Shown here in pieces: positions 1 through 7,074 of a stretch of 33,572 nt of DNA (its first letter is position 1; each line of letters opens with the position of its first letter). The DNA comes from an uncultured Eggerthellaceae bacterium (lineage in GTDB: Bacteria; Actinomycetota; Coriobacteriia; Coriobacteriales; Eggerthellaceae). Where the stretch lies: contig CAJUQK010000024.1 of assembly GCA_910588205.1 (NCBI GenBank), forward strand, positions 1-33,572. Direction: 5' to 3'. The notes below the pieces were generated by a model. It was not told where the DNA came from, ran no database searches, and saw nothing but the letters and a program-made list of their open reading frames with translations. Position numbers and translations under genes: made by a program.

Positions 1-146
1 GATTTTTATTGTTACACGGGGACCGCTCTTCCCCGTGAGGGGTTGAGGCCGATTCCGCAGGCCGAGAAAAGCGTGATATAAGCGAAGCATCACGTCTTTT
101 CGAAAGCCAAGGCCTAAGGCCGAATGCCCCTTGCGGGGAGGGTGTT
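1..146 (+). repeat. Structured repeat, left copy (candidate RNA or MITE-like element)
   Basis: This stretch matches 33312-33457 at 143 of 146 positions; differences are at 125, 140 and 143. Reading rightwards it folds into successive hairpins: CACGGGG 15-21 with CCCCGTG 31-37; GGCC 47-50 with GGCC 60-63; a long stem GAAAAG/CGTGAT 66-77 with ATCACG/CTTTTC 89-101 (one bulged T at 95); GGCC 111-114 with GGCC 118-121; and AATGCC 123-128 with GGTGTT 141-146. AGGGG 38-42 could instead pair with CCCCT 127-131. The window edge cuts in at base 1, so the true left end is unseen. No open frame of note lies in it. It could be a noncoding RNA gene, a non-autonomous mobile element or both. No family is recognised. 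Confidence 0.75.
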
Positions 147-163
147 ATCCCCAGCATAAGAGC

Positions 164-234
164 GGGCGGATCCAGATCCGCCCCTACACACAACCATGCA
201 TGTAGCCCCGGGCCGACCATGGTCGGCCCCTACG
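164..234. repeat. Two REP-like palindromes ending in CCCCTAC
   Basis: First palindrome 164-183: GGGCGGATC and GATCCGCCC arms around CA. Second 210-229: GGGCCGACCATGGTCGGCCC, a perfect 20-bp palindrome. Both run into CCCCTAC, the constant flank also seen at 19356-19480 and 33140-33210, while the palindrome cores differ between copies. They lie downstream of the aminopeptidase stop and could fold in its 3' untranslated RNA, but no T-run follows, so intrinsic termination is doubtful. Confidence 0.7.
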
Positions 235-259
235 AGCAAACGAACGTGAGAGCCGATTC

Positions 260-1663
260 CTAGGAGCAGCGCAAGAAGGCCTCGTACCCACGTTTTGCTT
301 CGTAGATATCCGCCTTACTGGTAACCTCCCAAGGACTATGCATGGAAAGCACCGGAACACCAGAATCGATGACATCCATGCCATAGCGCGCCGGGATATA
401 GGCAATGGTGCCACCGCCCCCAGCATCCACGCGTCCCAATTCAGCTGTCTGGAACACAACGCCAGCCTCATCCATCACCCGGCGAATGTGAGCCAGGTAC
501 TCTGCACGAGCATCGTTGGAGCCGCTCTTGCCGCGGGCGCCAGTGTATTTGTTGAACACCAAGCCACACCCCAGATAGGCAGAATTCTTGGACTCGAAGA
601 CGCTCTCATAGGCCGGATCCACTCCGGCGGACACGTCTGAGGAGAGCATCCGACAGCGGCTGAGCGCCCGCCGCAGGGCAAGCTCTCCCGTCTCGCCCGC
701 CAAAGCCATGACCTCGGCGAAGGTATTCTCGAAGAAGGCGGATTCCATGCCCGTTGCCCCCACGCTGCCGATCTCTTCCTTGTCCACCAGGATGCAGACA
801 GCAGTCCGCTCAAGGACGCGGTCCGCCTGAGCCAGCTGGGCCAGCAAAGAGGTATAGGCGCACACCCTGTCATCCTGGCCGTAGCCGATGACCATGCTGC
901 GGTCGAAGCCCAGATCACGGGCGGCACCGGCAGGCACCACTTCCAATTCTGCCGAGAGGAAGTCCTCTTCTGTTATGCCGTACTTCTCTGTGAGCAGACC
1001 CAGGGTGAACGTGCGGACCGGGTCCTTCTCCTCCTGAGCAGCATCTCCCTCTGCTAGGGCTCGTTGGTTCCCGATGAGGACATCTAAGTCCTCCCCCTCT
1101 ACCACCTCAGAACCCTTCTTCTCCATCTGCTTGGCCCCGAGATGAGGCAGAAGGTCTGTCACACAGAACACCGGATCAGCTGGATCATCCCCGATGTTCA
1201 CAGACACCACACTGCCATCCGTCTTCGCCACCACGCCTCGCAATCCCAACGGGATGGCTACCCACTGGTATTTCTTGATACCACCATAATAGTGAGTGTC
1301 CAGCAGGGTGAAACCATCCTTCTCATAGAGCGGGTTCTGCTTCACATCCAGTCGGGGGGAATCGATATGTGCCCCTAGGATGTTCGCCCCTTCCTCTAGC
1401 TTGGCTGTGCCCAACTGCATCAGCATGATAGCCTTGCCATGGGCAGTGGCATAGACCTTGCTGCCGACCTGCAGCGGTTTCCCAGACGCAAGGGCCTCCT
1501 CCAAGGAAAGGTACCCGGCTGTCTTCGCCGCAGCTGCTGCAGCTGCGCAACATTCCCGCTCGGTCTTATTCGCCGTGATGAAGGCCTTGTACCCCTCAGC
1601 AAGCTCATTCAAAGCCTCGATATCGGCCTCAGTGTATCCCTTCCACGCAGACTCTCGTTCCAT
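260..1663 (-). CDS. M18 family aminopeptidase (aspartyl aminopeptidase-like)
   Basis: Zinc aminopeptidase of family M18, which removes N-terminal residues (often acidic) from peptides in the cytoplasm. The 467-aa length is usual for the family. Visible metal and active-site signatures are GAHIDSPRLD (H99, D101), GQDDR (D264/D265), DKEEIGS (E296, E297), SSDVSAGVDP (D343) and the C-terminal MHSPWE (H442). The ATG start at 1663 has an AAGGAA ribosome site 7 nt upstream. The gene stands alone and is divergent from rubrerythrin; the 156-bp shared intergenic region must hold both promoters. The stop codon is followed by the palindromes at 164-234. A run of seven alanines (residues 40-46) is a harmless oddity. 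Family assignment is firm; the preferred substrate is not readable from sequence. Confidence 0.93.
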   Translation of the reverse strand: MERESAWKGYTEADIEALNELAEGYKAFITANKTERECCAAAAAAAKTAGYLSLEEALASGKPLQVGSKVYATAHGKAIMLMQLGTAKLEEGANILGAHIDSPRLDVKQNPLYEKDGFTLLDTHYYGGIKKYQWVAIPLGLRGVVAKTDGSVVSVNIGDDPADPVFCVTDLLPHLGAKQMEKKGSEVVEGEDLDVLIGNQRALAEGDAAQEEKDPVRTFTLGLLTEKYGITEEDFLSAELEVVPAGAARDLGFDRSMVIGYGQDDRVCAYTSLLAQLAQADRVLERTAVCILVDKEEIGSVGATGMESAFFENTFAEVMALAGETGELALRRALSRCRMLSSDVSAGVDPAYESVFESKNSAYLGCGLVFNKYTGARGKSGSNDARAEYLAHIRRVMDEAGVVFQTAELGRVDAGGGGTIAYIPARYGMDVIDSGVPVLSMHSPWEVTSKADIYEAKRGYEAFLRCS

Positions 1664-1756
1664 GCTCCGGTTCCTTTCTGCCTTTCCTCTGGGGCGATGC
1701 CCTGTATTCTCATTCTTTTATATCAAAGCGTAACGTGATTCGATACCTCTTGTATC

Positions 1757-1762
1757 TATAAT
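1757..1762 (+). promoter_or_regulatory. -10 box for rubrerythrin
   Basis: A perfect TATAAT lies 58 bases before the rubrerythrin ATG. No good TTGACA-like -35 is visible at 16-18 bp, so the promoter may be activator dependent or use another contact. The AAGGAGA ribosome site is at 1808-1814. Confidence 0.5.
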
Positions 1763-1819
1763 ACTCAGAGCGCTCTCAGGCAGAGCGTAGGTATTCCTCA
1801 CTACCCAAAGGAGAACACC

Positions 1820-2434
1820 ATGACCATGAAAGTACGCGATGTAACCCCTACCGCTGAGAACTCCACTAATTTCAACATCGTCCCTGATGTTGAGACCGTG
1901 GTGGGGAGCACCCTTGATAACCTGAAGGCAGCCGTCGCTGGCGAGACCGGGGCCAGCGCCAAGTACGCTGAGTTCTCACGTCTGGCGAAGGAAGCTGGCT
2001 ATGACCAGATCTCCCGCCAGTTCGCTGCCACCAGCGCTGCAGAGCAGATCCACATCAAACTGGAAGTGGCTGAGATCCAGAAGAAGGAGCCCACTTACGT
2101 ACCTCCCGAGGCCGCGGATGCCAAGGGCTTCCAGACGGATATCAACCTGATCAGCGGTGCATTGGGTGAGATCTATGAGACTTCTGACATGTACCCGAAC
2201 TTCATCAAGGTGGCTATCGACGAAGGGGAAACCGGTGCTGAGCTGGTCTTCACCCGCGCGAAGCTGGCTGAGGCTGTCCATGCCGAGTTGTACATGGATG
2301 CATACAACAACATCGATGCCCCCGACGACCGTAAGTTCTACCTCTGCCCCGTATGCGGCTACATACACAAGGGCGATGACTTCGAGAAGTGCCCCATCTG
2401 CTTTGCTCCGAAATCTGCATTCAAGGAGTTCTAA
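1820..2434 (+). CDS. Rubrerythrin (ferritin-like diiron plus rubredoxin domain)
   Basis: Non-haem iron protein that reduces hydrogen peroxide in anaerobes, receiving electrons through its rubredoxin domain. The 204-aa protein has an N-terminal four-helix ferritin-like domain (about 28-168) with the iron-binding glutamates and ExxH pairs (E42, E75-H78, E151-H154). A C-terminal rubredoxin-like domain (about 172-204) holds paired cysteines CPVCG (C176, C179) and CPIC (C191, C194). The ATG at 1820 has AAGGAGA 5 nt upstream; a second in-frame ATG at 1826 is less well placed. The first 27 residues form a short extension before the diiron domain. The gene is monocistronic: a TATAAT box precedes it and a strong terminator follows. 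It indicates an anaerobic lifestyle with occasional oxygen exposure. Confidence 0.95.
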   Translation: MTMKVRDVTPTAENSTNFNIVPDVETVVGSTLDNLKAAVAGETGASAKYAEFSRLAKEAGYDQISRQFAATSAAEQIHIKLEVAEIQKKEPTYVPPEAADAKGFQTDINLISGALGEIYETSDMYPNFIKVAIDEGETGAELVFTRAKLAEAVHAELYMDAYNNIDAPDDRKFYLCPVCGYIHKGDDFEKCPICFAPKSAFKEF

Positions 2435-2458
2435 ACTCTCTTGGCAGATCCGTTCGCG

Positions 2459-2484
2459 AAGAGGCCCCCATCGGGGCCTCTTTT
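2459..2484 (+). terminator. Intrinsic terminator of rubrerythrin
   Basis: GAGGCCCC (2461-2468) pairs perfectly with GGGGCCTC (2473-2480) across a 4-nt loop, followed by TTTT. It starts 27 bases after the stop codon. Confidence 0.85.
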
Positions 2485-2602
2485 CATCAAAGTTGACAGG
2501 AGCGCACTCAAAGGGAACGGAACCGTTTCGTGCAAGAAGCGCATGAGCAACTTGCTTGCAGATCAGCTTTTCAAAGAGGCTCGAGCGGCGTATCGTTGGT
2601 GC

Positions 2603-2785
2603 GCGAAAAGGGGTTCCTCCTCCTTCCCCTTTCCCCAGTTGGGAAACCGGCCCCCTAGGTTTCCTCAGGCAACAAAGCCTCTCCCCAAGGCCTGTTGCCG
2701 CAGGTGAGCAGCTCCCCAAGCCGCCTCATCTGACCACCGCCGAAGGGTGCTTACCCCCTTGAGGCACCCTTCGGCATCCTTTTCC
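2603..2785 (+). ncRNA. Candidate small RNA with C-rich hairpin loops
   Basis: The 440-base gap between rubrerythrin and the NUDIX gene has no convincing gene but a regular fold. Hairpin I: GGAAACC 2642-2648 with GGTTTCC 2658-2664. Hairpin II: GGCAACA 2668-2674 with TGTTGCC 2693-2699, plus GCCT/AGGC inside. Hairpin III: AGGTGAG 2702-2708 with CTCATCT 2725-2731, plus GCT/AGC. Hairpin IV: the terminator at 2739-2783. All four apical loops contain CCCC, and the 5' part holds CCTCCTT (2619-2625), the anti-Shine-Dalgarno sequence. A weak promoter, TTTTCA 2568-2573 and TATCGT 2591-2596 at 17 bp, would give a transcript of about 183 nt starting near 2603. A cis-acting leader of the NUDIX gene is an alternative, but the terminator and the later start region make a separate RNA more likely. 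The exact 5' end is a guess. Confidence 0.45.
2739..2783 (+). terminator. Intrinsic terminator of the small RNA candidate
   Basis: GCCGAAGGGTGC (2739-2750) pairs perfectly over 12 bp with GCACCCTTCGGC (2764-2775), then ATCCTTTT. No gene ends nearby on this strand after the rubrerythrin terminator, so it ends a separate transcript or attenuates the NUDIX gene. Confidence 0.75.
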
Positions 2786-2875
2786 CTTCAGTCATTCTGG
2801 CAACGATTCACAGATCTTGATGCTCTGTGGTCATCATTCGACTATAACGGTCGTCAAAAACCAAGGAGGCGCACG

Positions 2876-3571
2876 ATGAAGCATGTAATCTCTACCGTCC
2901 GCGATGTTCCCCAACCCGTGCTTGAGGGCATTCAGCTATTGAGCGACGGATGGATCAAGAAATACCTGCTCACCTACCGGCAGCCAGATGGATCCCTGTA
3001 TGAATACGAAGCGGTCTCGCGCAAAGGCCTGGATACCTATGAGGCTGCTCTGCGTGCGAACGCCGAGGGCAAGCAGCAGGCGCCCGATGCCGTATGCATC
3101 GTCCCTGTGCTGCCTGATGATTCCCTGTTGCTCATCCGCGAATTCCGCTACCCCGTGAATGCTTGGGTGGTGGCTTTTCCGGCTGGCCTGATCGAGCAAG
3201 GAGAATCCCTGCGAGACTGCGTTGACCGAGAGCTGAGGGAAGAGACCGGGTTCCGCATCCGAACTGATCTTGAAGGTGACTCCCTGATAGCACTCCCCCA
3301 ATCGGGCTACTCTTCCGTGGGTATGGCAGAGGAGAACGTCCAGGTGGTCATTGCCTATGCAGAGCCAGCGGGTGAACCCCAGTTGGATGATAGGGAACTG
3401 ATTCAGATCTTCTCCTTGCAGCGAGAGGACGTAGGCAGGTTCCTTGAGACCAATCAGGATCTCATCGGCACGCGCTGCCAGCTCTTGCTAGAATCTGTCA
3501 AGCGCACGCAGGTGCTGCGCAAGCGTCTCGAACTCGCTCAAAACCCGCTTTCCTCCAAGGATTTCGCATGA
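2876..3571 (+). CDS. NUDIX hydrolase (ADP-ribose pyrophosphatase-like)
   Basis: Hydrolyses a nucleoside diphosphate linked to another group, most likely ADP-ribose, with Mg2+ bound by the NUDIX box. The 231-aa product has the complete box at residues 104-126 (G x5 E x7 REL x EE x GF), preceded by the beta-strand region typical of ADP-ribose pyrophosphatases (IREFRYP at 87-93). The open frame runs further upstream, but ATG 2876 is chosen because AAGGAGG at 2863-2869 lies 6 nt before it and upstream codons overlap the RNA terminator. A TATAAC at 2843-2848 could be the -10. The stop overlaps the phosphatase start (ATGA), so the two are translationally coupled. The substrate is inferred from the family. 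Confidence 0.88.
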   Translation: MKHVISTVRDVPQPVLEGIQLLSDGWIKKYLLTYRQPDGSLYEYEAVSRKGLDTYEAALRANAEGKQQAPDAVCIVPVLPDDSLLLIREFRYPVNAWVVAFPAGLIEQGESLRDCVDRELREETGFRIRTDLEGDSLIALPQSGYSSVGMAEENVQVVIAYAEPAGEPQLDDRELIQIFSLQREDVGRFLETNQDLIGTRCQLLLESVKRTQVLRKRLELAQNPLSSKDFA

Positions 3572-4041
3572 ATGACACCCCATCTCCGATCCGCGTCCTG
3601 TTCGTCTGCCACGGCAATATCTGCCGGTCGACTATGGCGGAATTCGTGTTGAAGGATATGGTGGCGAAACGAGGACTGACGGACCGTTTCCATATAGCAT
3701 CCGCTGCCACCAGCACCGAAGAGCTCGGGAACCCCGTCTATCCCGGTACGGTCCAGGTGCTGCAGAAGCATGACATCGGCGGCTTCGAAGAGAAGCGAGC
3801 CCGGCAGCTATGCGCTGCCGATTATGACCGTTTCGATCTGCTCATAGGAATGGACAGCGCGAACATCAAGAACATGCACCGGATGCTCAAGGGCGACCCT
3901 CAGGGCAAGATCCACAAGATGATGGGATTCGCGGGAAGTGATCGCGACGTAGCCGACCCGTGGTATACCGGAGACTTCGACACCACCTATGAGGATGTTC
4001 GTGACGGGTGTACGGGATTGCTAGGATTCCTGGGACTCTAG
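3568..4041 (+). CDS. Low-molecular-weight protein-tyrosine phosphatase
   Basis: Cytoplasmic phosphatase of the low-molecular-weight PTP/arsenate reductase fold, 157 aa. The N-terminal P-loop CHGNICRS gives the Cx5R signature (C14 nucleophile, R20). The late general acid is D130 in ADPWY. It therefore resembles true phosphatases rather than arsenate reductases, which use extra cysteines. The ATG overlaps the NUDIX stop by 4 nt and AAGGA lies just upstream, so both are one transcription unit. The 3' end overlaps the convergent yerC-like gene by 21 bp. The physiological phosphotyrosine substrate is not evident here; no tyrosine kinase gene lies in the window. Confidence 0.9.
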   Translation: MNDTPSPIRVLFVCHGNICRSTMAEFVLKDMVAKRGLTDRFHIASAATSTEELGNPVYPGTVQVLQKHDIGGFEEKRARQLCAADYDRFDLLIGMDSANIKNMHRMLKGDPQGKIHKMMGFAGSDRDVADPWYTGDFDTTYEDVRDGCTGLLGFLGL

Positions 4042-4344
4042 GATATCCAAGGCTGCCTCATACCCGCCCGAGCCATAGGTGAGGCACTTGGACACCCGAG
4101 CAATGGTGGTAGCCGAAGCTCCCGTTTGGGCCTCGATGGCCGCATAGGAGAGCCCTTGATCCAACAAGCGTGCCACGGCAAGCCTCTGAGAGGTCTCCCG
4201 GATCTCCCGGATGGTGAAGAGGTCTTCCAGAAGAGCGAAGATGGTATCCGCATCATCAAGCTGGGCCAACACACAAAGCAAGTCCTCCACCTCAGGCTTG
4301 CGGATATCTGCCCGAACGTCTTGGCCTTTGGGCTTCTCAGCCAT
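4021..4344 (-). CDS. YerC/YecD-family TrpR-like DNA-binding protein
   Basis: Small (107-aa) all-helical protein of the YerC/YecD family, related to the tryptophan repressor fold. The helix-turn-helix is at about residues 62-88 (LDQGLSYAAIEAQTGASATT, then IARVSKCL), matching the family's typical TIxRV region. It starts inside the end of cimA (8-bp overlap) with GGAGGGGGAAG upstream, so it is the last gene of the ilvE-cimA unit. This suggests, but does not prove, a link to amino-acid control. The 3' end overlaps the convergent phosphatase gene by 21 bp. No ligand-binding residues can be assigned. Confidence 0.82.
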   Translation of the reverse strand: MAEKPKGQDVRADIRKPEVEDLLCVLAQLDDADTIFALLEDLFTIREIRETSQRLAVARLLDQGLSYAAIEAQTGASATTIARVSKCLTYGSGGYEAALDILESQES

Positions 4345-5953
4345 CTTCCCCCTCCGTTACCTTCTTTCGTGCTTTGTACTTGCGAACGAGACCGTATTCG
4401 ATGGATTCCACCAACGCATTCCAAGATGCTTCGATGACATTCTCAGAGACGCCCACCGTGCCAAAGGAGCCGAATGCATCAGAGGTGGTGATGGTCACGC
4501 GGGTGATGGCGTCCGTTCCCTGGCTCTCATCAAGAAGGCGCACCTTATAGTCAGTCAATTCGAGTCCGGCCACTTCTGGATAGGATTCCGTGATAGCTGC
4601 CCGAAGCGCCGCGCCCAGCGCTCCCACAGGACCAGCGCCCTCGCCGGTAGCCACGAAGCGCTCATCCCCCACGTGGATCTTGATGACGGCTTCGGAGGCG
4701 GCATCCTTCGCCAAGGCCCCCGTGTCTTCCCGGTCATCCACGATCACCCGGAAAGATTCCAAGTTGAATGCGGAGCGGTAGGTACCCACATGGCGCATCA
4801 TGAGCAGCGCCAAAGACCCGTCCGCTACCTCATAGGTATAGCCGTGCGCCTCACGGTCTTTGATGTCATCCAGCACCGCTTGGATATCGACCCCCGCCAC
4901 CTCCAGGTTGATGCCAAGGGCCGCTGCCTTGTGCAGCAGCGATGCCTTACCTGCCAATTCGCTCACCACCATGCGAGCGCTGTTGCCCACGAGCGCAGGA
5001 TCAGTATGCTCATAGGCTTGCGGGAAGCGGGCGATGGCACTGGCGTGCAATCCCCCTTTATGAGCGAAGGCTGAAGCCCCTGAGTAGGGATGATGAGCGG
5101 GCAGACCAACCCCGGTGACCTCGGCGATATAACGGGAGACCTCAGTAAGCTGGCGAAGTGAATGGCTGCCCACTACCTCTATGCCCATCTTGAGCTCAAG
5201 GTCTGCTATCACAGTGAGCAGATCCGTATTGCCCACGCGCTCTCCGATGCCGTTGCATGTGCCCTGCACCTGCACGACTCCTGCACGTACGGCGGAAAGC
5301 GCGTTGGCTACGGCACAACCGGAATCATCATGGCAATGGATGCCGAAGGCTTGCTGGGGCAAAGCTTCCACCGCAGCGCGCGCCACGGCTTCCACCTGAA
5401 AGGGCAGCCAACCGCCATTGGTCTCACAGAGGTCTATGGAATCAGCCCCCGCCTCGCTAGCCACACGGAGGCACTCGAGCGCGTAGGCGGAATCAGAAGC
5501 ATAGCCATCGAAGAAGTGCTCGGCATCAAAGATCACCTCGCGCCCATGAGCCTTGAGGTATGCCACCGAATCCGCGATCATGCGCAGATTCTCTTCCAAG
5601 GTGGTGCGCAGAGCCCGGGTGACCTGCTCGTCCCACGTCTTGCCTACGATGGTGACCACTGGAGCGCCGCACGCCAAGAGATCATGGAGCCCCTGGTCGT
5701 GTTGGGCCGCTACGCCCTTTTTGCAGGTGCTGCCGAAAGCTGCGATCCGCGCATGGCCGAGCGGCAACTCCAAGGCACGCTTGAAGAAGGCGATATCCTT
5801 GGGATTGGAGGCCGGAAAGCCTCCTTCGATGATGTCTATACCGAAGGCGTCAAGGTGCTCCACCACCTTGAGCTTGTCCTCCAAGGACAAGCTGACGCCT
5901 TCGCATTGCTCACCGTCACGCAGGGTTGAATCGTATGTGCGAACCTGGGTCAA
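4337..5953 (-). CDS. cimA: (R)-citramalate synthase
   Basis: Condenses pyruvate and acetyl-CoA to citramalate, the first step of the threonine-independent isoleucine route. The 538-aa protein has the DRE-TIM barrel: the start motif YDSTLRDGEQ (R12, D13), metal-binding HCHDD (H206, H208) and signature GTCNGIGERVGN (231-242). A C-terminal LeuA-type allosteric domain (about 405-525) includes VSENVIEASWNAL. Length and motifs fit the citramalate-synthase branch rather than 2-isopropylmalate or homocitrate synthase, although these are close relatives. The start is TTG at 5953, immediately after the ilvE TAA, with no strong ribosome site, so translation is probably coupled to ilvE. The end overlaps the yerC-like gene by 8 bp. 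Confidence 0.9.
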   Translation of the reverse strand: MTQVRTYDSTLRDGEQCEGVSLSLEDKLKVVEHLDAFGIDIIEGGFPASNPKDIAFFKRALELPLGHARIAAFGSTCKKGVAAQHDQGLHDLLACGAPVVTIVGKTWDEQVTRALRTTLEENLRMIADSVAYLKAHGREVIFDAEHFFDGYASDSAYALECLRVASEAGADSIDLCETNGGWLPFQVEAVARAAVEALPQQAFGIHCHDDSGCAVANALSAVRAGVVQVQGTCNGIGERVGNTDLLTVIADLELKMGIEVVGSHSLRQLTEVSRYIAEVTGVGLPAHHPYSGASAFAHKGGLHASAIARFPQAYEHTDPALVGNSARMVVSELAGKASLLHKAAALGINLEVAGVDIQAVLDDIKDREAHGYTYEVADGSLALLMMRHVGTYRSAFNLESFRVIVDDREDTGALAKDAASEAVIKIHVGDERFVATGEGAGPVGALGAALRAAITESYPEVAGLELTDYKVRLLDESQGTDAITRVTITTSDAFGSFGTVGVSENVIEASWNALVESIEYGLVRKYKARKKVTEGEDG

Positions 5954-6877
5954 TTAGACTTCAGCAAGCCAGTCGATGAACTCCGGATCCTTGCCGTAAG
6001 CCACCTCGAAGAACTTGTCCTGAAGGCGCTTCGTTATCTCCCCGCGCTTGCCAACGACCCGGCCATCCACACTGGCCACCGGCGTCAGCTCAGCGGCGCT
6101 GCCCGTGAAGAAGACCTCATCGGCAATGTAGAGATCAGAGCGGGTGAGGCTCTCTTCGATGCAGGGGATCTCCAGAGCATCTGCAAGCACCAGCACGCTA
6201 TCACGAGTGATGCCCTCCAGCAGACCGTCAGAGATGGGCGGCGTTGAGAGGATGCCGTCACGGACGATGAAGAGGTTCTCGCCCGTACCTTCGCACACGA
6301 GCCCTTCCTCGTTCAGCATGATGGCCTCGCCGTAACCATGAGACTTTGCCTCCAGCTTCGCCATGAGCGAATTGAAGTAGGAAGCCGTAGCCTTGACCGC
6401 GGGCGGGATGGCGTTGATGGAGCGCTGGCGCCAAGAGGAGATGCCCACAGCAATGCCGTTCTCGAGGGCATCAGGGCCAAGATAGGCATCCCAGGGCCAA
6501 CAGGCGATGATGACATCGGTGGGTGCACCCGTAGGGTCAACGCCCATCACACCGTACCCGCGGTAGACCAGCGGGCGAATGTAGCAGCTAACCAGCTTGT
6601 TCGCGCGGATGACCTCCTGGGTGGCTTCGCAGAGCTCATCCACGCTGTACGGCACGTCTATGGCGGCGATCTTCGCAGAGCGATGCAAGCGCTCCATGTG
6701 GTCGCGCAGGCGGAACACGAAGCTGCGATCAGAATCAGGATCCTTGTAGCAGCGAAGGCCTTCGAAGACGCCAGAGCCGTAATGGAGCGAATGGGACAGG
6801 ACATGGGTGGTAGCCTCAGCCCAGGGGACCAGTTCCCCGTTCTTCCATATGAAATCCACTTCGGTTATATCAGCCAT
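5954..6877 (-). CDS. ilvE: Branched-chain-amino-acid aminotransferase
   Basis: PLP-dependent class IV aminotransferase that makes isoleucine, leucine and valine from their keto acids with glutamate as donor. The 307-aa length is usual. The PLP lysine is K162 in AVKATASY. Other class IV landmarks are the LHYGSGVFEGLR segment (31-42), CEGTGENLF (195-203) and DEVFFTGSAAELTPV near residues 250-265. ATG 6877 is preceded by AAGGGGA. It is the first gene of an ilvE-cimA-yerC unit: the stop abuts the cimA TTG. The pairing with cimA supports isoleucine synthesis as the role. A -10 box (TATAAT) lies 43-48 bases upstream. Confidence 0.93.
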   Translation of the reverse strand: MADITEVDFIWKNGELVPWAEATTHVLSHSLHYGSGVFEGLRCYKDPDSDRSFVFRLRDHMERLHRSAKIAAIDVPYSVDELCEATQEVIRANKLVSCYIRPLVYRGYGVMGVDPTGAPTDVIIACWPWDAYLGPDALENGIAVGISSWRQRSINAIPPAVKATASYFNSLMAKLEAKSHGYGEAIMLNEEGLVCEGTGENLFIVRDGILSTPPISDGLLEGITRDSVLVLADALEIPCIEESLTRSDLYIADEVFFTGSAAELTPVASVDGRVVGKRGEITKRLQDKFFEVAYGKDPEFIDWLAEV

Positions 6878-6919
6878 AAGAACATCCCCTTACCTTGGAT
6901 GAGAGAGACAGATACCGAG

Positions 6920-6925
6920 ATTATA
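6920..6925 (-). promoter_or_regulatory. -10 box for ilvE-cimA unit
   Basis: TATAAT on the minus strand, giving a predicted 5' leader of only about 35 nt, too short for a leader-peptide attenuator. The -35 region is poor. Between this and the glnN stop (7075) lies an 8-bp hairpin, AAGCGTGC/GCGCGCTT (6973-6992, loop TCAG), without a T-run. It may weakly end glnN transcription. Confidence 0.5.
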
Positions 6926-7074
6926 GACACCAATCACGAAGAGAAGCCTCACAGCGGCTGGATTTACCGCGAAAGCGCGCCTGAGCACGCTTCACTGCGC
7001 TACCCAAGAGCGCCCAGAGGACACAGGTGGTCGAGGTGGGGCTTCTCGGGGTGGCTTTCTCAGCTGCCTGCCTT

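Noticed and set aside
2493..2498. TTGACA as -35 of the small RNA
   Set aside because: No -10-like sequence at 16-18 bp.
2747..2875. Upstream 43-codon extension of the NUDIX frame
   Set aside because: It overlaps the terminator hairpin at 2739-2775, and AAGGAGG directly precedes ATG 2876.
4211..5929. Long plus-strand open frames across yerC and cimA (and similar across glnN, purF and purL)
   Set aside because: They are antisense shadows of GC-rich genes with clear family motifs on the minus strand.
6878..7074. Leader-peptide attenuator or T-box before ilvE
   Set aside because: The TATAAT box leaves only about 35 nt of leader, and no T-box or BCAA-rich peptide is seen.
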